Assembly: GCF_900143285.1 (NCBI RefSeq)
Contig: NZ_FRDN01000010.1
Span: 186,001 to 250,000, forward strand
DNA: 64,000 nucleotides
Reading direction: 5' to 3'
Source of the DNA: Desulfitobacterium chlororespirans DSM 11544
Lineage (GTDB): Bacteria > Bacillota > Desulfitobacteriia > Desulfitobacteriales > Desulfitobacteriaceae
Positions within the stretch are counted from its first letter, which is position 1. The number at the start of each line of letters is the position of its first letter. Under the pieces are notes generated by a model that was not told the origin of the DNA, did not search any database, and saw only the letters and a program-made list of their open reading frames with translations. Positions 53,044 through 62,100 of the stretch are shown one piece after another. Both the position numbers and the translations under genes were made by a program.

Positions 53044-53365
53044 TTTTTATCTCCTCCCTTAATCACTATTATACATACCTGGAATTTTACCATATAAAGA
53101 CAAGGAAACCAATCCCAACAACGTCAATACCCGTTTTTAGAGGACCACCCGCCTTTTTCCCTTCTCCAGTCCTATCCCTTTTCCTGCCGGATTAAAGAAA
53201 ACCCGGCTTCGCCGAGCTCCATATATTCACACTTCACAAAAGGCGAAGTCGCTGGTTGCACTTATACTATCTACCGATAGAGGCTTTTATACTTTCTGGT
53301 AGTGAAATAATAGACCCACCGGCAAAACCGGAGGGTCTATTATGCAAATGAATTTTACCGCAATT
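53044..53365. other. Intergenic region between two MFS genes
   Basis: About 320 bp. It holds a TATAAT-like -10 near 53070 on the minus strand for the downstream MFS gene and the hairpin at 53307-53343. The central part shows nothing I can name. Confidence 0.5.
53307..53343 (-). terminator. Hairpin after the sigma-54-controlled MFS gene
   Basis: ATAATAGACCC pairs perfectly with GGGTCTATTAT, with an inner CCGG/CCGG pair. It lies 23 bp after the MFS stop. The T tract after it on the minus strand is short. Confidence 0.65.
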
Positions 53366-54721
53366 TCAGGCCGAAATTTCTTCAAGCACTCTGCCCTTTG
53401 TTTCTTCACCAAGGATGGCCACTGACAGCGCGGCGGCAACAAAGCATGCCGCTCCGAGGGCGAAGACCCCGGAATTGCCTAAGGTCGGCAATACAACCGC
53501 CACGATGTAGGGCCCCAGCAAGGAACCAAAGCGTCCGACGGAGGAAGCGAAACCGGTACCGGTAGCTCTGGCCCGGGTGGGATAGAGTTCAGGTGTATAA
53601 GCATACAAGGAGGACCACATGGCAAAGAGGAAAAACTGCATGCCGAGTCCGAAACCGATCAAGGTCTGAAGGTTTGAGGCGGTGCCATAGAGATAGGCAA
53701 AAACCGCACACCCGATCAATACGGCAATCAGGGTTGGCTTACGGCCATTTTTCTCAATAAAGTAAGCCGCACTGAAGAACCCGGGTATCCCTGCGAGGGA
53801 GATGAGAATCGTGTAGAATACGGATTTGGTAACCGAATATCCCGCGTCCTGCAGAAATGCGCTTAACCAGGTTGTCAGACCATAATATCCGAGCAGCGCA
53901 AAGAACCACAGCAGCCAGACCATGATGGTGCGTTTTTTATAACCGGGCGCCCAAAGCTGGAAGAAGGAAAACTTCTTTTCATGCTTGCTGATGACCAGGT
54001 TATCATCTTTAACAGGCGGCGGAAGCTCTTTTCCGTAAGCTTTCTCAACATTTTTCTCAAACTCTGTCATCACTTTATCGGCTTGATCATCCTGATTGGT
54101 ATCGGCTAACCAGCGGGGGGATTCCGGAACAATTCGGCGGATTACTAAAACAAAGATCGCGGGTATCCCTTCACAGAGGAAGACCAGACGCCAGCCGCCT
54201 ATGGGAAGGAGGAAATAGGATAAAATCCCGGCAAAAATGAAGCCTATGGGCCAGAACCCTTCTAAGAGCGCAATATAACGTCCGCGGTTCTTGGCAGGTA
54301 TAAATTCTGATACCAGAGACTGGCCGATGGGAAATTCCATTCCCATACCCAGACCGAGGAAAAAGCGGGCCAGCGCCAGCTGTTCGACGGTATGGGTAAA
54401 AGCACAGGCGATACTTGCCGCTCCCCAAATGATCATACTGGTCTGGAAGACGATCTTTCTGCCGAACTTGTCGGCAGCCATCCCGGCGCTCATAGCGCCA
54501 AAGAACATGCCGAGGAAGCTGAAACTGGAAAGAAGTCCGGCCTGAACCGTTGTCAGCCCTAAATCCGTCTTAATGGATCCCAGAACAAAGGTCAGCATGC
54601 CAAGGTCCATTGAATCAAAGAACCAGGCAGTGGCAATAATGTAGAATATTTTTCTCTGATACGATGTCAGCGGTAATCTTTCCATCCTCTGGGGGATGCT
54701 GTATTGACTTGATATGGACAT
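53366..54721 (-). CDS. MFS transporter linked to the methyltransferase locus
   Basis: About 451 residues, 12 predicted helices. The signature loop after helix 2 is GMAADKFGRKIVF and that in the second half is FIEKNGRKPTLIAV; FFDSMDLGMLTFVLGSI near the start is typical of the acid-transporter branch. ATG at 54719-54721 has AAGGGAG nine bases upstream; a longer ATG start has none. A perfect sigma-54 promoter lies 196 bp upstream, and the adjacent regulator plus the methyltransferase operon suggest it imports the methylated substrate, perhaps a methoxylated aromatic acid. Confidence 0.87.
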   Translation of the reverse strand: MSISSQYSIPQRMERLPLTSYQRKIFYIIATAWFFDSMDLGMLTFVLGSIKTDLGLTTVQAGLLSSFSFLGMFFGAMSAGMAADKFGRKIVFQTSMIIWGAASIACAFTHTVEQLALARFFLGLGMGMEFPIGQSLVSEFIPAKNRGRYIALLEGFWPIGFIFAGILSYFLLPIGGWRLVFLCEGIPAIFVLVIRRIVPESPRWLADTNQDDQADKVMTEFEKNVEKAYGKELPPPVKDDNLVISKHEKKFSFFQLWAPGYKKRTIMVWLLWFFALLGYYGLTTWLSAFLQDAGYSVTKSVFYTILISLAGIPGFFSAAYFIEKNGRKPTLIAVLIGCAVFAYLYGTASNLQTLIGFGLGMQFFLFAMWSSLYAYTPELYPTRARATGTGFASSVGRFGSLLGPYIVAVVLPTLGNSGVFALGAACFVAAALSVAILGEETKGRVLEEISA

Positions 54722-54916
54722 ATAATTCCGCTCCCTTCCCATTGCTATGCAAGAAGTTTGTGTCTTTGTGCCTTTATGTCTTTCCAGCCGAGATTAAGAC
54801 TTCCACGTCTTACGTTGAGTTTATGAGTGCCATAATACCCTTCGACCCTGCCTTTCTCTCCATCTTCATAACAGTTGCGAGCACATCATTGAATCGAAAC
54901 AACACGGTATAGCTAT

Positions 54917-54932
54917 AGCAACTTTTGTGCCA
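54917..54932 (-). promoter_or_regulatory. Sigma-54 promoter of the MFS gene
   Basis: On the minus strand the sequence reads TGGCACAAAAGTTGCT, a perfect -24/-12 element. It lies in the 437-bp gap between the MFS gene and the sigma-54 activator gene, the rest of which shows no gene. Confidence 0.85.
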
Positions 54933-55158
54933 ATTAGGAAATGTTTGAATATTCGGGGTTTTCTCAGGCAGTTTGATTCTTTTTTGAATCTTTGATTTCC
55001 CTTCAGCCGCGGACAATTTTTATAAAAAATAAGCTATGAGCACAGTTTCATTTGTGATTCCAATTATACTCACGTGATTCAAAAACAATCGGCGCCAGCC
55101 AATAATAACAATACCCCCAAGCTTAGCTCAGAGGTATCTTTTGGTTAAGAAAATATGA

Positions 55159-56883
55159 TTAGTTTTGTACTTCAATGCCATATTTTTTCATCTTTTTGAC
55201 CATGTTGGATTGGCTGATCCCCAGCATTGCGGCAGCCTTCCTCGTGCTTCCCATCATGCGGTATGCCTCTTCCAGCATGCGGCTTTCTTCTTTTTCCAGA
55301 AAGGCTTTGAGGGATGTCAATTGATTTTTTGCGGGGTTAAGATCTATCGACTTGATTTCCGCAAGGGAGTCCTTGGTAATGCAGTCATCCATGCTGGTAA
55401 CCACCAGTCTCTCTATGGTATTTTCAAGCTCTCTGATGTTTCCCGGCCAATCGTAATTCAGCAGGCAATCCATCACTTCGGGATGAACCCATTTCTGATA
55501 ACCGTATGCCGTATTATATCTCGCCAACAGCTCCAGGGCTATCGGGATCACGTCCTCTTTGCGTTTTCGCAGCGGAGGTATCGTCATCGGGACAACATTT
55601 AACCTGTAATAAAGATCTTCTCTGAAGGTCTTCTTCTGGACCATCTCTTCCAGGTCACGGTTGGTTGCTGCAATAATTCGGATATCCAGTTTAATCGTTT
55701 TTTTCCCTCCGATCCGGAGGATTTCTTTTTCCTGAATTGCGCGCAGGACTTTAACCTGGTGCTCCTGAGGCAGCTCTCCTACCTCATCAAGGAACAAGGT
55801 TCCGCCATCCGCAAGCTCGAACAGCCCTTTTTTGCCTTCCTTGAGCGCTCCTGTGAAGGAACCGGCTTCATAACCAAAAAACTCCGACTCCAGAAGATTT
55901 GCAGGTATAGCCCCGCAGTTGATTTTAATAAAAGGTTTCTCAGAGCGGTGACTCGCCCTGTGAATCAATTGGGCAATCAGTTCTTTCCCTACCCCGGATT
56001 CCCCGAGAATCAGGACAGTGGAATCCACACGAGCCACATGATAGGCGGTATCAAGCTTTTTTTGCATATGGTTATTTTTGGTGATTATTTTCTTAAAGGA
56101 ATTCTGGGAGCGGAAATGCTCCAACTCTTTTAAATAACGGTTTTTAGCATCTTCAGCCTGTTCCAGCTTGCCCTTAAGTTCGGTAAGTTCAGAGATATCT
56201 CTGACAATCGTCACGACCCTGGTGACTTCTTTCTCCTCATTAAATACCGGCGCTCCTGTCATCAGAAGCTCTTTGCCACTGCGGATGTCCACGACATTGA
56301 CCCGCGATTTGGTTCTGAAAACCATCTCTGTTACGGATTTATTCATATATCCTTGGTTGATGAGTTCCCGTACGTTTTTGCCCACAAATTCTTTTTCCTG
56401 GATACCGGTGATCTGCAGATAAGCGCTATTCGCCCTTAAGATAACTCCATCGGAGCTTCCTACGACGATTCCGTCGGCCACGGATTCAATGATGGCATCC
56501 AGATCATTGTTAATTTCTTTAACATTATCCAACTCCAGGGACAAGGCTTCGAAATCGGATATATCCTGAAAAACCCCGATAGCTCCCACGATGATCCCCT
56601 CTTTAAAGATAGGGCCGCGATTGGAGATGACTTCGCTGTTTCCTAAATGCATCTTCTGGTTATTTTCGGCTTTGCCTGTTTTTAATATCTCCAGAAGACT
56701 GGTATTGGGAATTACTTCTTCCACTCTCCGCCCGATGGTTTCTTCCTTTGAGACGCCCATGATCTTGGCTGCCGCTTCATTGAACAGCTTTATGACACCT
56801 TTCCGATCAATCGCCACTACACCGTTGTATATGGAGTCAAAAACTTCAACTCCAAATCCGATGGCGATATCATTACCGTCCAT
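55159..56883 (-). CDS. PAS-PAS sigma-54-dependent activator of the methyltransferase locus
   Basis: About 574 residues. Two PAS domains (about 1-115 and 120-235), a coiled linker, then an AAA+ domain with GESGVGKE, the sigma-54 loop GSFTGA (GAFTGA is usual) and FLDEVGELP, and a C-terminal Fis-type helix-turn-helix (STRKAAAMLGISQSNMVKKMKKYGI). ATG at 56881-56883 follows AGGAGGGATCACT. Flanking it on both sides are perfect sigma-54 promoters: one drives the MFS gene, the other the methyltransferase operon. It is therefore the likely activator of both. Confidence 0.92.
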   Translation of the reverse strand: MDGNDIAIGFGVEVFDSIYNGVVAIDRKGVIKLFNEAAAKIMGVSKEETIGRRVEEVIPNTSLLEILKTGKAENNQKMHLGNSEVISNRGPIFKEGIIVGAIGVFQDISDFEALSLELDNVKEINNDLDAIIESVADGIVVGSSDGVILRANSAYLQITGIQEKEFVGKNVRELINQGYMNKSVTEMVFRTKSRVNVVDIRSGKELLMTGAPVFNEEKEVTRVVTIVRDISELTELKGKLEQAEDAKNRYLKELEHFRSQNSFKKIITKNNHMQKKLDTAYHVARVDSTVLILGESGVGKELIAQLIHRASHRSEKPFIKINCGAIPANLLESEFFGYEAGSFTGALKEGKKGLFELADGGTLFLDEVGELPQEHQVKVLRAIQEKEILRIGGKKTIKLDIRIIAATNRDLEEMVQKKTFREDLYYRLNVVPMTIPPLRKRKEDVIPIALELLARYNTAYGYQKWVHPEVMDCLLNYDWPGNIRELENTIERLVVTSMDDCITKDSLAEIKSIDLNPAKNQLTSLKAFLEKEESRMLEEAYRMMGSTRKAAAMLGISQSNMVKKMKKYGIEVQN

Positions 56884-57200
56884 AGTGATCCCTCCTGCCA
56901 AAAAACAACTAGACAATAAGTGTTTTCTATGTCGGACGAATTGCGGTTGCTTACATTCTTAATTGTCCCAATATTAAGATTATAGCTTAGTGATTGTCTA
57001 TATGTCTATAATTCCAAACGTCCCCCTGCAATGCCCCTGCTTCAGGTGATGAAATATTGAATCTTCTGACCACGGTTAGAATCGGCACAAGGCCTTCTGA
57101 AAACAGTTGCTGTTAGCATCTGTCGAAATTATGCCGTCAACTCTGATTCCTTTTGTCATCATCTGCCGGAAAATTAATAGCAAATCCCTACATTTTTTAT

Positions 57201-57216
57201 TGGCATGATAATTGCA
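57201..57216 (+). promoter_or_regulatory. Sigma-54 promoter of the corrinoid methyltransferase operon
   Basis: TGGCATGATAATTGCA is a perfect -24/-12 element, 65 bp upstream of the first methyltransferase gene. The 400-bp gap back to the divergent activator leaves room for its enhancer sites, which I could not define. Confidence 0.88.
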
Positions 57217-57280
57217 ACACATTTAGGTGGCTTTAAGAAGCAAAACCTTCAATGAGCTAAATAGGGGGTACTGAACATTT

Positions 57281-58087
57281 ATGATTATTATTGGCGAAAA
57301 AATTAATGGATCCATTCCAGCAATGGCCAAGGCCATTCAAGCAAGGAATGAAGCCGCCATTGCCGACTGCGCCGTGAAACAGGCGGAGGCCGGTGCGAAT
57401 TATCTTGATGTGTGCGCATCGGTTCCGGAAAAAATCGAGGTTGACGTATTGAAATGGTTAATCGATCGGGTACAGAGGGCTACCGATCTTCCTATCTGTG
57501 TGGATAGTCCGAGCCCTCATTCCATTGCTGCTGTATTGCCCTTCTGTCAAAGGCCCGGTATCGTCAACTCCGTATCTATGGAAGGAGAGAAAATCGATGT
57601 GCTGTTTCCTCTCATTGCCGGGACAGAGTGGCAATGCATCGCACTTCTTTGTGACGACAAAGGAATTCCTCATTCCGTGGAAAAACGTTTGGAAGTCTTC
57701 GCCAAAATTATGAAGAAGGCCCAAGAATTTAAGATCGATCCTTCCCGCCTCTATATAGATCCCTTAGTAGAAACTCTATCCACCCAGGAAACCACGCTGA
57801 CTGTATTTGGGGAATGTGCCAGGGAAATAAAGAAACAGTATCCGGCCGTTCATGTCACAAGCGGTCTGAGCAATATTTCCTTCGGCTTGCCTGCACGCAG
57901 GCTGATCAACCAGGCCTTTCTGGTCTTAGCTATGGGGGCGGGTATGGACAGCGCCATCATCGACCCTACCAACAGGGATTTGTTAGGCCTGATCTATGCC
58001 GCAAACGCCTTATTGGAAAAGGACGAATACTGTCTGGATTATATCTCAGCTTTCAAGGAAGGTCTTATTGGTCCCTTAAAAAATTAA
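57281..58087 (+). CDS. Methyltetrahydrofolate:corrinoid methyltransferase (methyltransferase II, MtvA/AcsE-like)
   Basis: 268 residues of a pterin-binding TIM barrel. Start MIIIGEKINGSIPAM, then AGANYLDVCASVP, CVDSPSPHSI and VTSGLSNISFGLPARRLIN, in which the Asn and neighbouring residues bind the pterin. It passes the methyl group from the corrinoid protein to tetrahydrofolate in O-demethylation. GGGGG lies ahead of the ATG. It is the first gene of a three-gene unit, followed by the corrinoid protein and a UroD-family methyltransferase. Confidence 0.9.
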   Translation: MIIIGEKINGSIPAMAKAIQARNEAAIADCAVKQAEAGANYLDVCASVPEKIEVDVLKWLIDRVQRATDLPICVDSPSPHSIAAVLPFCQRPGIVNSVSMEGEKIDVLFPLIAGTEWQCIALLCDDKGIPHSVEKRLEVFAKIMKKAQEFKIDPSRLYIDPLVETLSTQETTLTVFGECAREIKKQYPAVHVTSGLSNISFGLPARRLINQAFLVLAMGAGMDSAIIDPTNRDLLGLIYAANALLEKDEYCLDYISAFKEGLIGPLKN

Positions 58088-58120
58088 AGTTTAAAAAACA
58101 GCAATGAGGAGGTTCATGCA

Positions 58121-58762
58121 ATGTCTAAGATCGCCGCAATCCAAAGTGCAGTTGAAACCGGAAAGAAAAAACTTATCCGGGGCCTCATCGAAGAGGCATT
58201 ACAGGAAGGTCATCAAGCCGTTGACATTTTGAACAAAGGTATGATTGATGCCATGAGCATTGTCGGGGATAAATTTAAAAACGGTGAGTTATTTGTCCCG
58301 GAAATGTTGGTTGCCGCCCGAGCTATGAAAGAAGGTGTGGAGCTTTTAAAACCGTTTCTGACCAGCGGCCAGGCTTCTTCATCCGGTACATTCATCATTG
58401 GCACAGTTGAAGGGGACTTGCACGATATCGGTAAAAACCTTGTTGCGATGATGATCGAAAGTGCGGGATTCAAGGTCATTGATCTGGGCGTTGACGTCGC
58501 TCCGGAAAGGTTTGTCGAAGCAATTAAGGTGAATCCTGATTGCCACCTGGTTGGTCTCTCTGCTCTCCTGACAACAACGATGCCCTCTCTGGAAAAAACC
58601 ATCAACGCGATTAATGAATCCGGCTTGAGAAACCAAGTTAAGATCATGGTGGGCGGTGCCCCTATATCTCAGGAGATTGCCGATGAGGTTGGCGCCGACG
58701 CTTTTGCTGCCGATGCAGCAACTGCCGCGTCCATCGCCAAAGAGCTGGCTGCTGGAGCATAA
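58121..58762 (+). CDS. Corrinoid (B12-binding) methyl-carrier protein
   Basis: 213 residues with the two domains of MtaC/MtvC proteins: a helical cap (1-85) and a Rossmann B12 domain (90-213). The cobalt ligand motif is EGDLHDIGKN (H101 in DxHxxG), followed by the SALLTTTM and GGAP segments that bind the nucleotide tail. It shuttles the methyl group between the two methyltransferases. GAGGAGG precedes the ATG. Confidence 0.93.
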   Translation: MSKIAAIQSAVETGKKKLIRGLIEEALQEGHQAVDILNKGMIDAMSIVGDKFKNGELFVPEMLVAARAMKEGVELLKPFLTSGQASSSGTFIIGTVEGDLHDIGKNLVAMMIESAGFKVIDLGVDVAPERFVEAIKVNPDCHLVGLSALLTTTMPSLEKTINAINESGLRNQVKIMVGGAPISQEIADEVGADAFAADAATAASIAKELAAGA

Positions 58763-58788
58763 TGTGAATCATTAAGGAGGCAGGAAAG

Positions 58789-59937
58789 ATGAACAGTCGT
58801 GAACGATTATTAACCGCTTTGAGCCATAAGGAGCCGGACCGGATTCCTCTTGATCTCGGGGCCGGATGTTCATGCAAATTTACAAAATATTTCTACGTCA
58901 AGCTTTTGGATTATTTTGGTATCAAAGAAGAGCTTGTTATGAATCATATCCCCTACCAACTTGTCTCAGCATCGGATCAGGTATTGGATCTTTTGAAATG
59001 CGATGTGCGTTCCGCCATACTTCATCCTATCCCCCAGGTTGAAAATCCTTACGCCAGGAAATGGGAAGACGCCGACAGCTACTATTACACCAATAATTGG
59101 GGTACCCGCTACAGGATGCCTAAGCATCAGGGTCTCTATTATGACCTGGTCGGAGGTGTTCTGCAGGACTCCGAGGATGAGGAAGATGATCAAAAATTCA
59201 TCTGGCCGGTACCAGAAAAATTTCCGACCGCCGATCGCCGGCAGCTGGAAGACTATCGCAGGGCAGGGTTTGCGACTACGATCTCGGAACAGTTCGGCAA
59301 TGGCTTCCTCCAGCAAGGGCCGTTAATGTGGGGCTTTGAAAATTGGTTTGCTATGCTGCTTACTGAGCCGGAACGCTGCACACTGTTTATGGATAAACTG
59401 CTGGAGAAAAAAATGGAGTACTATGATAACATCTTCGAAGTTTATGGCGGACTGGTTGATGTCTGCAGTGAAGCGGATGATTTCGGCACTCAGCGGGGAA
59501 CATTTATTTCCCCAAAACTCATCAAGAATATGATCCTCCCTTATCATAAGAAATTAAACGACTACCTTAAGGCTAAGGGGGCCGGTTATATGACCTTGCA
59601 TTCCTGCGGCTCGGTGGAGGCGTCCATCCCGGATATTATCGAGGCCGGTTTTGATTGCCTGAACCCGGTACAGATCTCTGCCGCCAATATGAGTCCGGAA
59701 CATCTGAAGAAAACATACGGTCAGGATATTACCTTCTGGGGTGGAGGCATCAATACACAGGCGACTCTTCCCAACGGGACACCGGAGCAGGTCAGGGAAG
59801 AGACCAAAAGAAACATCGATAGCTTTGCCAGAGACGGTGGATTTGTGTTTTCAACGGTCCACAATGTGCAGGATGATGTTCCCATCGAAAACTTTATCGC
59901 CATGTGGGAAACCTTCCAGGATCATTGTAAGTATTGA
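58789..59937 (+). CDS. Uroporphyrinogen-decarboxylase-family methyltransferase (methyltransferase I, MtvB-like)
   Basis: 382 residues. N-terminal SRERLLTALSHKEPDRIPLDLGAG is typical of UroD-family corrinoid methyltransferases. The zinc-site region has HSCGS and the distal FDCLNPVQ; the end WGGGINTQATLPNGTPEQVREETKR is also conserved. In anaerobes this class transfers the methyl group of an O-methyl donor (for example vanillate) to the corrinoid protein. The donor here cannot be named. Third gene of the operon, 27 bp after the corrinoid gene. Confidence 0.88.
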   Translation: MNSRERLLTALSHKEPDRIPLDLGAGCSCKFTKYFYVKLLDYFGIKEELVMNHIPYQLVSASDQVLDLLKCDVRSAILHPIPQVENPYARKWEDADSYYYTNNWGTRYRMPKHQGLYYDLVGGVLQDSEDEEDDQKFIWPVPEKFPTADRRQLEDYRRAGFATTISEQFGNGFLQQGPLMWGFENWFAMLLTEPERCTLFMDKLLEKKMEYYDNIFEVYGGLVDVCSEADDFGTQRGTFISPKLIKNMILPYHKKLNDYLKAKGAGYMTLHSCGSVEASIPDIIEAGFDCLNPVQISAANMSPEHLKKTYGQDITFWGGGINTQATLPNGTPEQVREETKRNIDSFARDGGFVFSTVHNVQDDVPIENFIAMWETFQDHCKY

Positions 59938-59982
59938 TATCTCCCTGCGTTTTTTATTATATTAAGAATAGGTTGAGTCATA

Positions 59983-60019
59983 TTAAAACCGAGTGAAGCA
60001 GCCGCTTCCTCGGTTTTAA
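59983..60019 (+). terminator. Hairpin after the methyltransferase I gene
   Basis: TTAAAACCGAG pairs with CTCGGTTTTAA, with an inner GAAGC/GCTTC stem. It partly separates the operon from the DUF2284 gene, but the T content lies within the stem, so read-through is possible. Confidence 0.65.
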
Positions 60020-60061
60020 CGCCAAATTCACTGGTTCTTTGGGAAAGGAGGAGTCCAGGCT

Positions 60062-60610
60062 ATGGAGAAGGTTTTCGATAATCTGATCGAAGAAGTTCTG
60101 GCCTTAGGGGCAACCAGGGCAACCATCATTGACACTGACATGATCAGCTTCAGCGAAAATGTCAGGAAATTATGCGAGCAAAACTCCTGCGGCTGCTATA
60201 ACCGGAACTGGATGTGTCCGCCCACAGTGGGGCCGGTTGCCGAATTGCAGAAACGGTTCGCAGGCTATAAGCGGGGCCTCTTGTTCCAGACTGTTCATCA
60301 ATTGGAAGATTCTTTTGACTGGGAAGGAATGCAGGAGGGCAAGGCAGAACATACCAGGATATTCCGACAGATGGTTGAAGGTATGGAAAAGAACCCTGCC
60401 CTGAAAGAGATCCTGCCCTTTAACGCCGGCGCCTGTACCTATTGCCCGCAATGTTCCATCCTCGACGGGGAAAAATGCCGGTTCCCCGCCAAAGCCGTGG
60501 CCTCGATTGAGTCAAACGGAATTGATGTCATGGCCCTGGTCAAGGCCGCCGGAATCCCCTATAACAACGGCAAAAATACAGTATCCTATGTGTCCCTGAT
60601 CTTGGTGTAA
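60062..60610 (+). CDS. DUF2284 predicted metal-binding protein
   Basis: 182 residues with many cysteines: LCEQNSCGCYNRNWMCPP near the N-terminus and CTYCPQCSILDGEKCRFP near the C-terminus. This pattern is the DUF2284 family, probably binding an Fe-S cluster. Family members often accompany corrinoid methyltransferases and their ATP-dependent reactivation proteins, but the role has not been settled. AAAGGAGG lies before the ATG. It could act in keeping the corrinoid cofactor reduced; this is inference. Confidence 0.85.
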   Translation: MEKVFDNLIEEVLALGATRATIIDTDMISFSENVRKLCEQNSCGCYNRNWMCPPTVGPVAELQKRFAGYKRGLLFQTVHQLEDSFDWEGMQEGKAEHTRIFRQMVEGMEKNPALKEILPFNAGACTYCPQCSILDGEKCRFPAKAVASIESNGIDVMALVKAAGIPYNNGKNTVSYVSLILV

Positions 60611-60615
60611 AAAAG

Positions 60616-60656
60616 AGGCGGGAACCCGATTTGTATGGCAAATCGGGTTCCCGCCT
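60616..60656. terminator. Strong bidirectional terminator between the DUF2284 gene and livF
   Basis: An 18-bp perfect stem (AGGCGGGAACCCGATTTG with its complement) around a five-base loop. On the minus strand it is followed by CTTTTTT, so it ends the liv operon; it also lies 6 bp past the DUF2284 stop. Confidence 0.9.
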
Positions 60657-60683
60657 AAATATCAAGCCTTTTAACCAGCCCTG

Positions 60684-61388
60684 CTATATTCCTAAGTAGG
60701 CTTCTTTGATATGCTCATTGTTCAACAGTTCCTGGCCCTGTCCTTCCATAATCACTCTGCCGTTTTCCAAAACATAGGCCCGGTCGCACATGCTCAGGGT
60801 TTTGGCCACGTTCTGCTCTACCAGCAGTACCGTGACCCCCTGCTGATTGATATCTTTGATGATATCGAAAATCTGGCCGACCAGTACCGGTGAGAGCCCC
60901 AGGGAGGGTTCATCGAGAATAAGCAGATTGGGCAAGGCCATCAGCCCTCTGCCGATGGCCAGCATCTGCTGCTGACCGCCACTGAGATTGCCCGCTTCCT
61001 GATGCTGCTTCTCCAGCAAAATGGGGAATAAGTCAAAGACCTTTTTGATAGTCTCTTTGCGTTTGGCTTTGGCCTTGGGCAGCAGGGAACCCATTTCCAA
61101 GTTCTCTTTGACCGTCATTTCCGGGAAAAGGCGCCGCCCTTCGGGGACATGGATAATTCCCTGGGAGGCGATCTTATAGCCAGGCAATTTGGCAATGTCG
61201 GTGCCGAGAAACTCCACGACTCCGCTCCTATTGGTGACAATTCCTGAGATGGTGTTTAAAATGGTTGTTTTGCCGGCTCCGTTGGCGCCCAGCAGGACCA
61301 CCAGCTCTCCTTGCCTGACTTCAAAGGAAATATCCCATAAAACCTGCAGATCTTTGTAGGATGCATTAAGGTTTTTCACTTTAAGCAT
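60684..61388 (-). CDS. livF: Branched-chain amino acid-type ABC transporter ATPase (LivF)
   Basis: About 234 residues: Walker A GANGAGKTT, Q-loop, signature LSGGQQQMLAIGRGLM and LLILDEPSLGLSP. The ending VIMEGQGQELLNNEHIKEAYLGI is the LivF hallmark. ATG at 61386-61388 follows AGGTGATG, and the start region overlaps the livG stop, so the two are coupled. It powers uptake by the LivHM channel; the true substrate can differ from branched-chain amino acids. Confidence 0.93.
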   Translation of the reverse strand: MLKVKNLNASYKDLQVLWDISFEVRQGELVVLLGANGAGKTTILNTISGIVTNRSGVVEFLGTDIAKLPGYKIASQGIIHVPEGRRLFPEMTVKENLEMGSLLPKAKAKRKETIKKVFDLFPILLEKQHQEAGNLSGGQQQMLAIGRGLMALPNLLILDEPSLGLSPVLVGQIFDIIKDINQQGVTVLLVEQNVAKTLSMCDRAYVLENGRVIMEGQGQELLNNEHIKEAYLGI

Positions 61389-62100
61389 GATCATCACCTA
61401 AATATGCTTTAATTACCTCAGGATGTCCCGCTACCTCCTGGGGTTTGCCGATCGTGATTTGGCTGCCGAAATTGATGGCCAAGATGCGGTCGGAGATACC
61501 CATCATGACTTTCATGATGTGCTCGACAATGATAATGGTCATTCCCGAATCACGGATCCTTTTGATGATGGCGATGGCTTCTTCCGACTCTCTGGGATTC
61601 AGCCCGGCGCAGGTTTCATCAAGCATGAGCAATTCCGGTTCCGTGGCCAGTGCCCTGGCGATTTCCAGCCTTTTGCGCAGAGCCAGGGGCAAACTTTTCG
61701 CTTCATAGTCTTTAAACTGGCTCAGTCCACAGAAATCCACGATCTCCTCAGCTTTATGCTTGGCTTTGGCCATGCTGTTGGTGCGCAGAAACGCCCCTAC
61801 CGTAACGTTTTCCAGCACGGTCATCCGTTTTAAAGGTTTTACCACTTGAAAGGTTCTCCCGATGCCCAGGTTGCATATATCATGAGCCGGTACCTGATCA
61901 ATGCGTTTTCCTTTGAAGTGTATTTCCCCTGAAGTAAGGGGGAAAAAACAGCTGATCAGATTAAAAACGGTTGTCTTTCCTGAACCATTGGGGCCAATAA
62001 TTCCTAAGATCTCGCCCTTTTCCACCGTGAAACTCAGATCATTAACGGCAGCTACGCCGCCAAAGCGCTTGACAATATTTTTGGCTTCAAACAGACTCAT
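61381..62100 (-). CDS. livG: Branched-chain amino acid-type ABC transporter ATPase (LivG)
   Basis: 239 residues: Walker A GPNGSGKTT, signature region LPLALRKRLEIARALATEP and LLMLDETCAGLNP (the canonical LSGGxQR signature is altered to LPLALRKR, a common LivG-type variation). It ends PEVIKAYLGDDHA. The start overlaps the livM stop by 14 bp and the end overlaps livF. Confidence 0.92.
   Translation of the reverse strand: MSLFEAKNIVKRFGGVAAVNDLSFTVEKGEILGIIGPNGSGKTTVFNLISCFFPLTSGEIHFKGKRIDQVPAHDICNLGIGRTFQVVKPLKRMTVLENVTVGAFLRTNSMAKAKHKAEEIVDFCGLSQFKDYEAKSLPLALRKRLEIARALATEPELLMLDETCAGLNPRESEEAIAIIKRIRDSGMTIIIVEHIMKVMMGISDRILAINFGSQITIGKPQEVAGHPEVIKAYLGDDHA

Noticed and set aside
54795-54812. 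TAAGAC/GTCTTA inverted repeat as an enhancer site for the sigma-54 activator
   Set aside because: It lies downstream of the promoter it would have to serve, has only six-base arms, and no second copy was seen before the methyltransferase operon.
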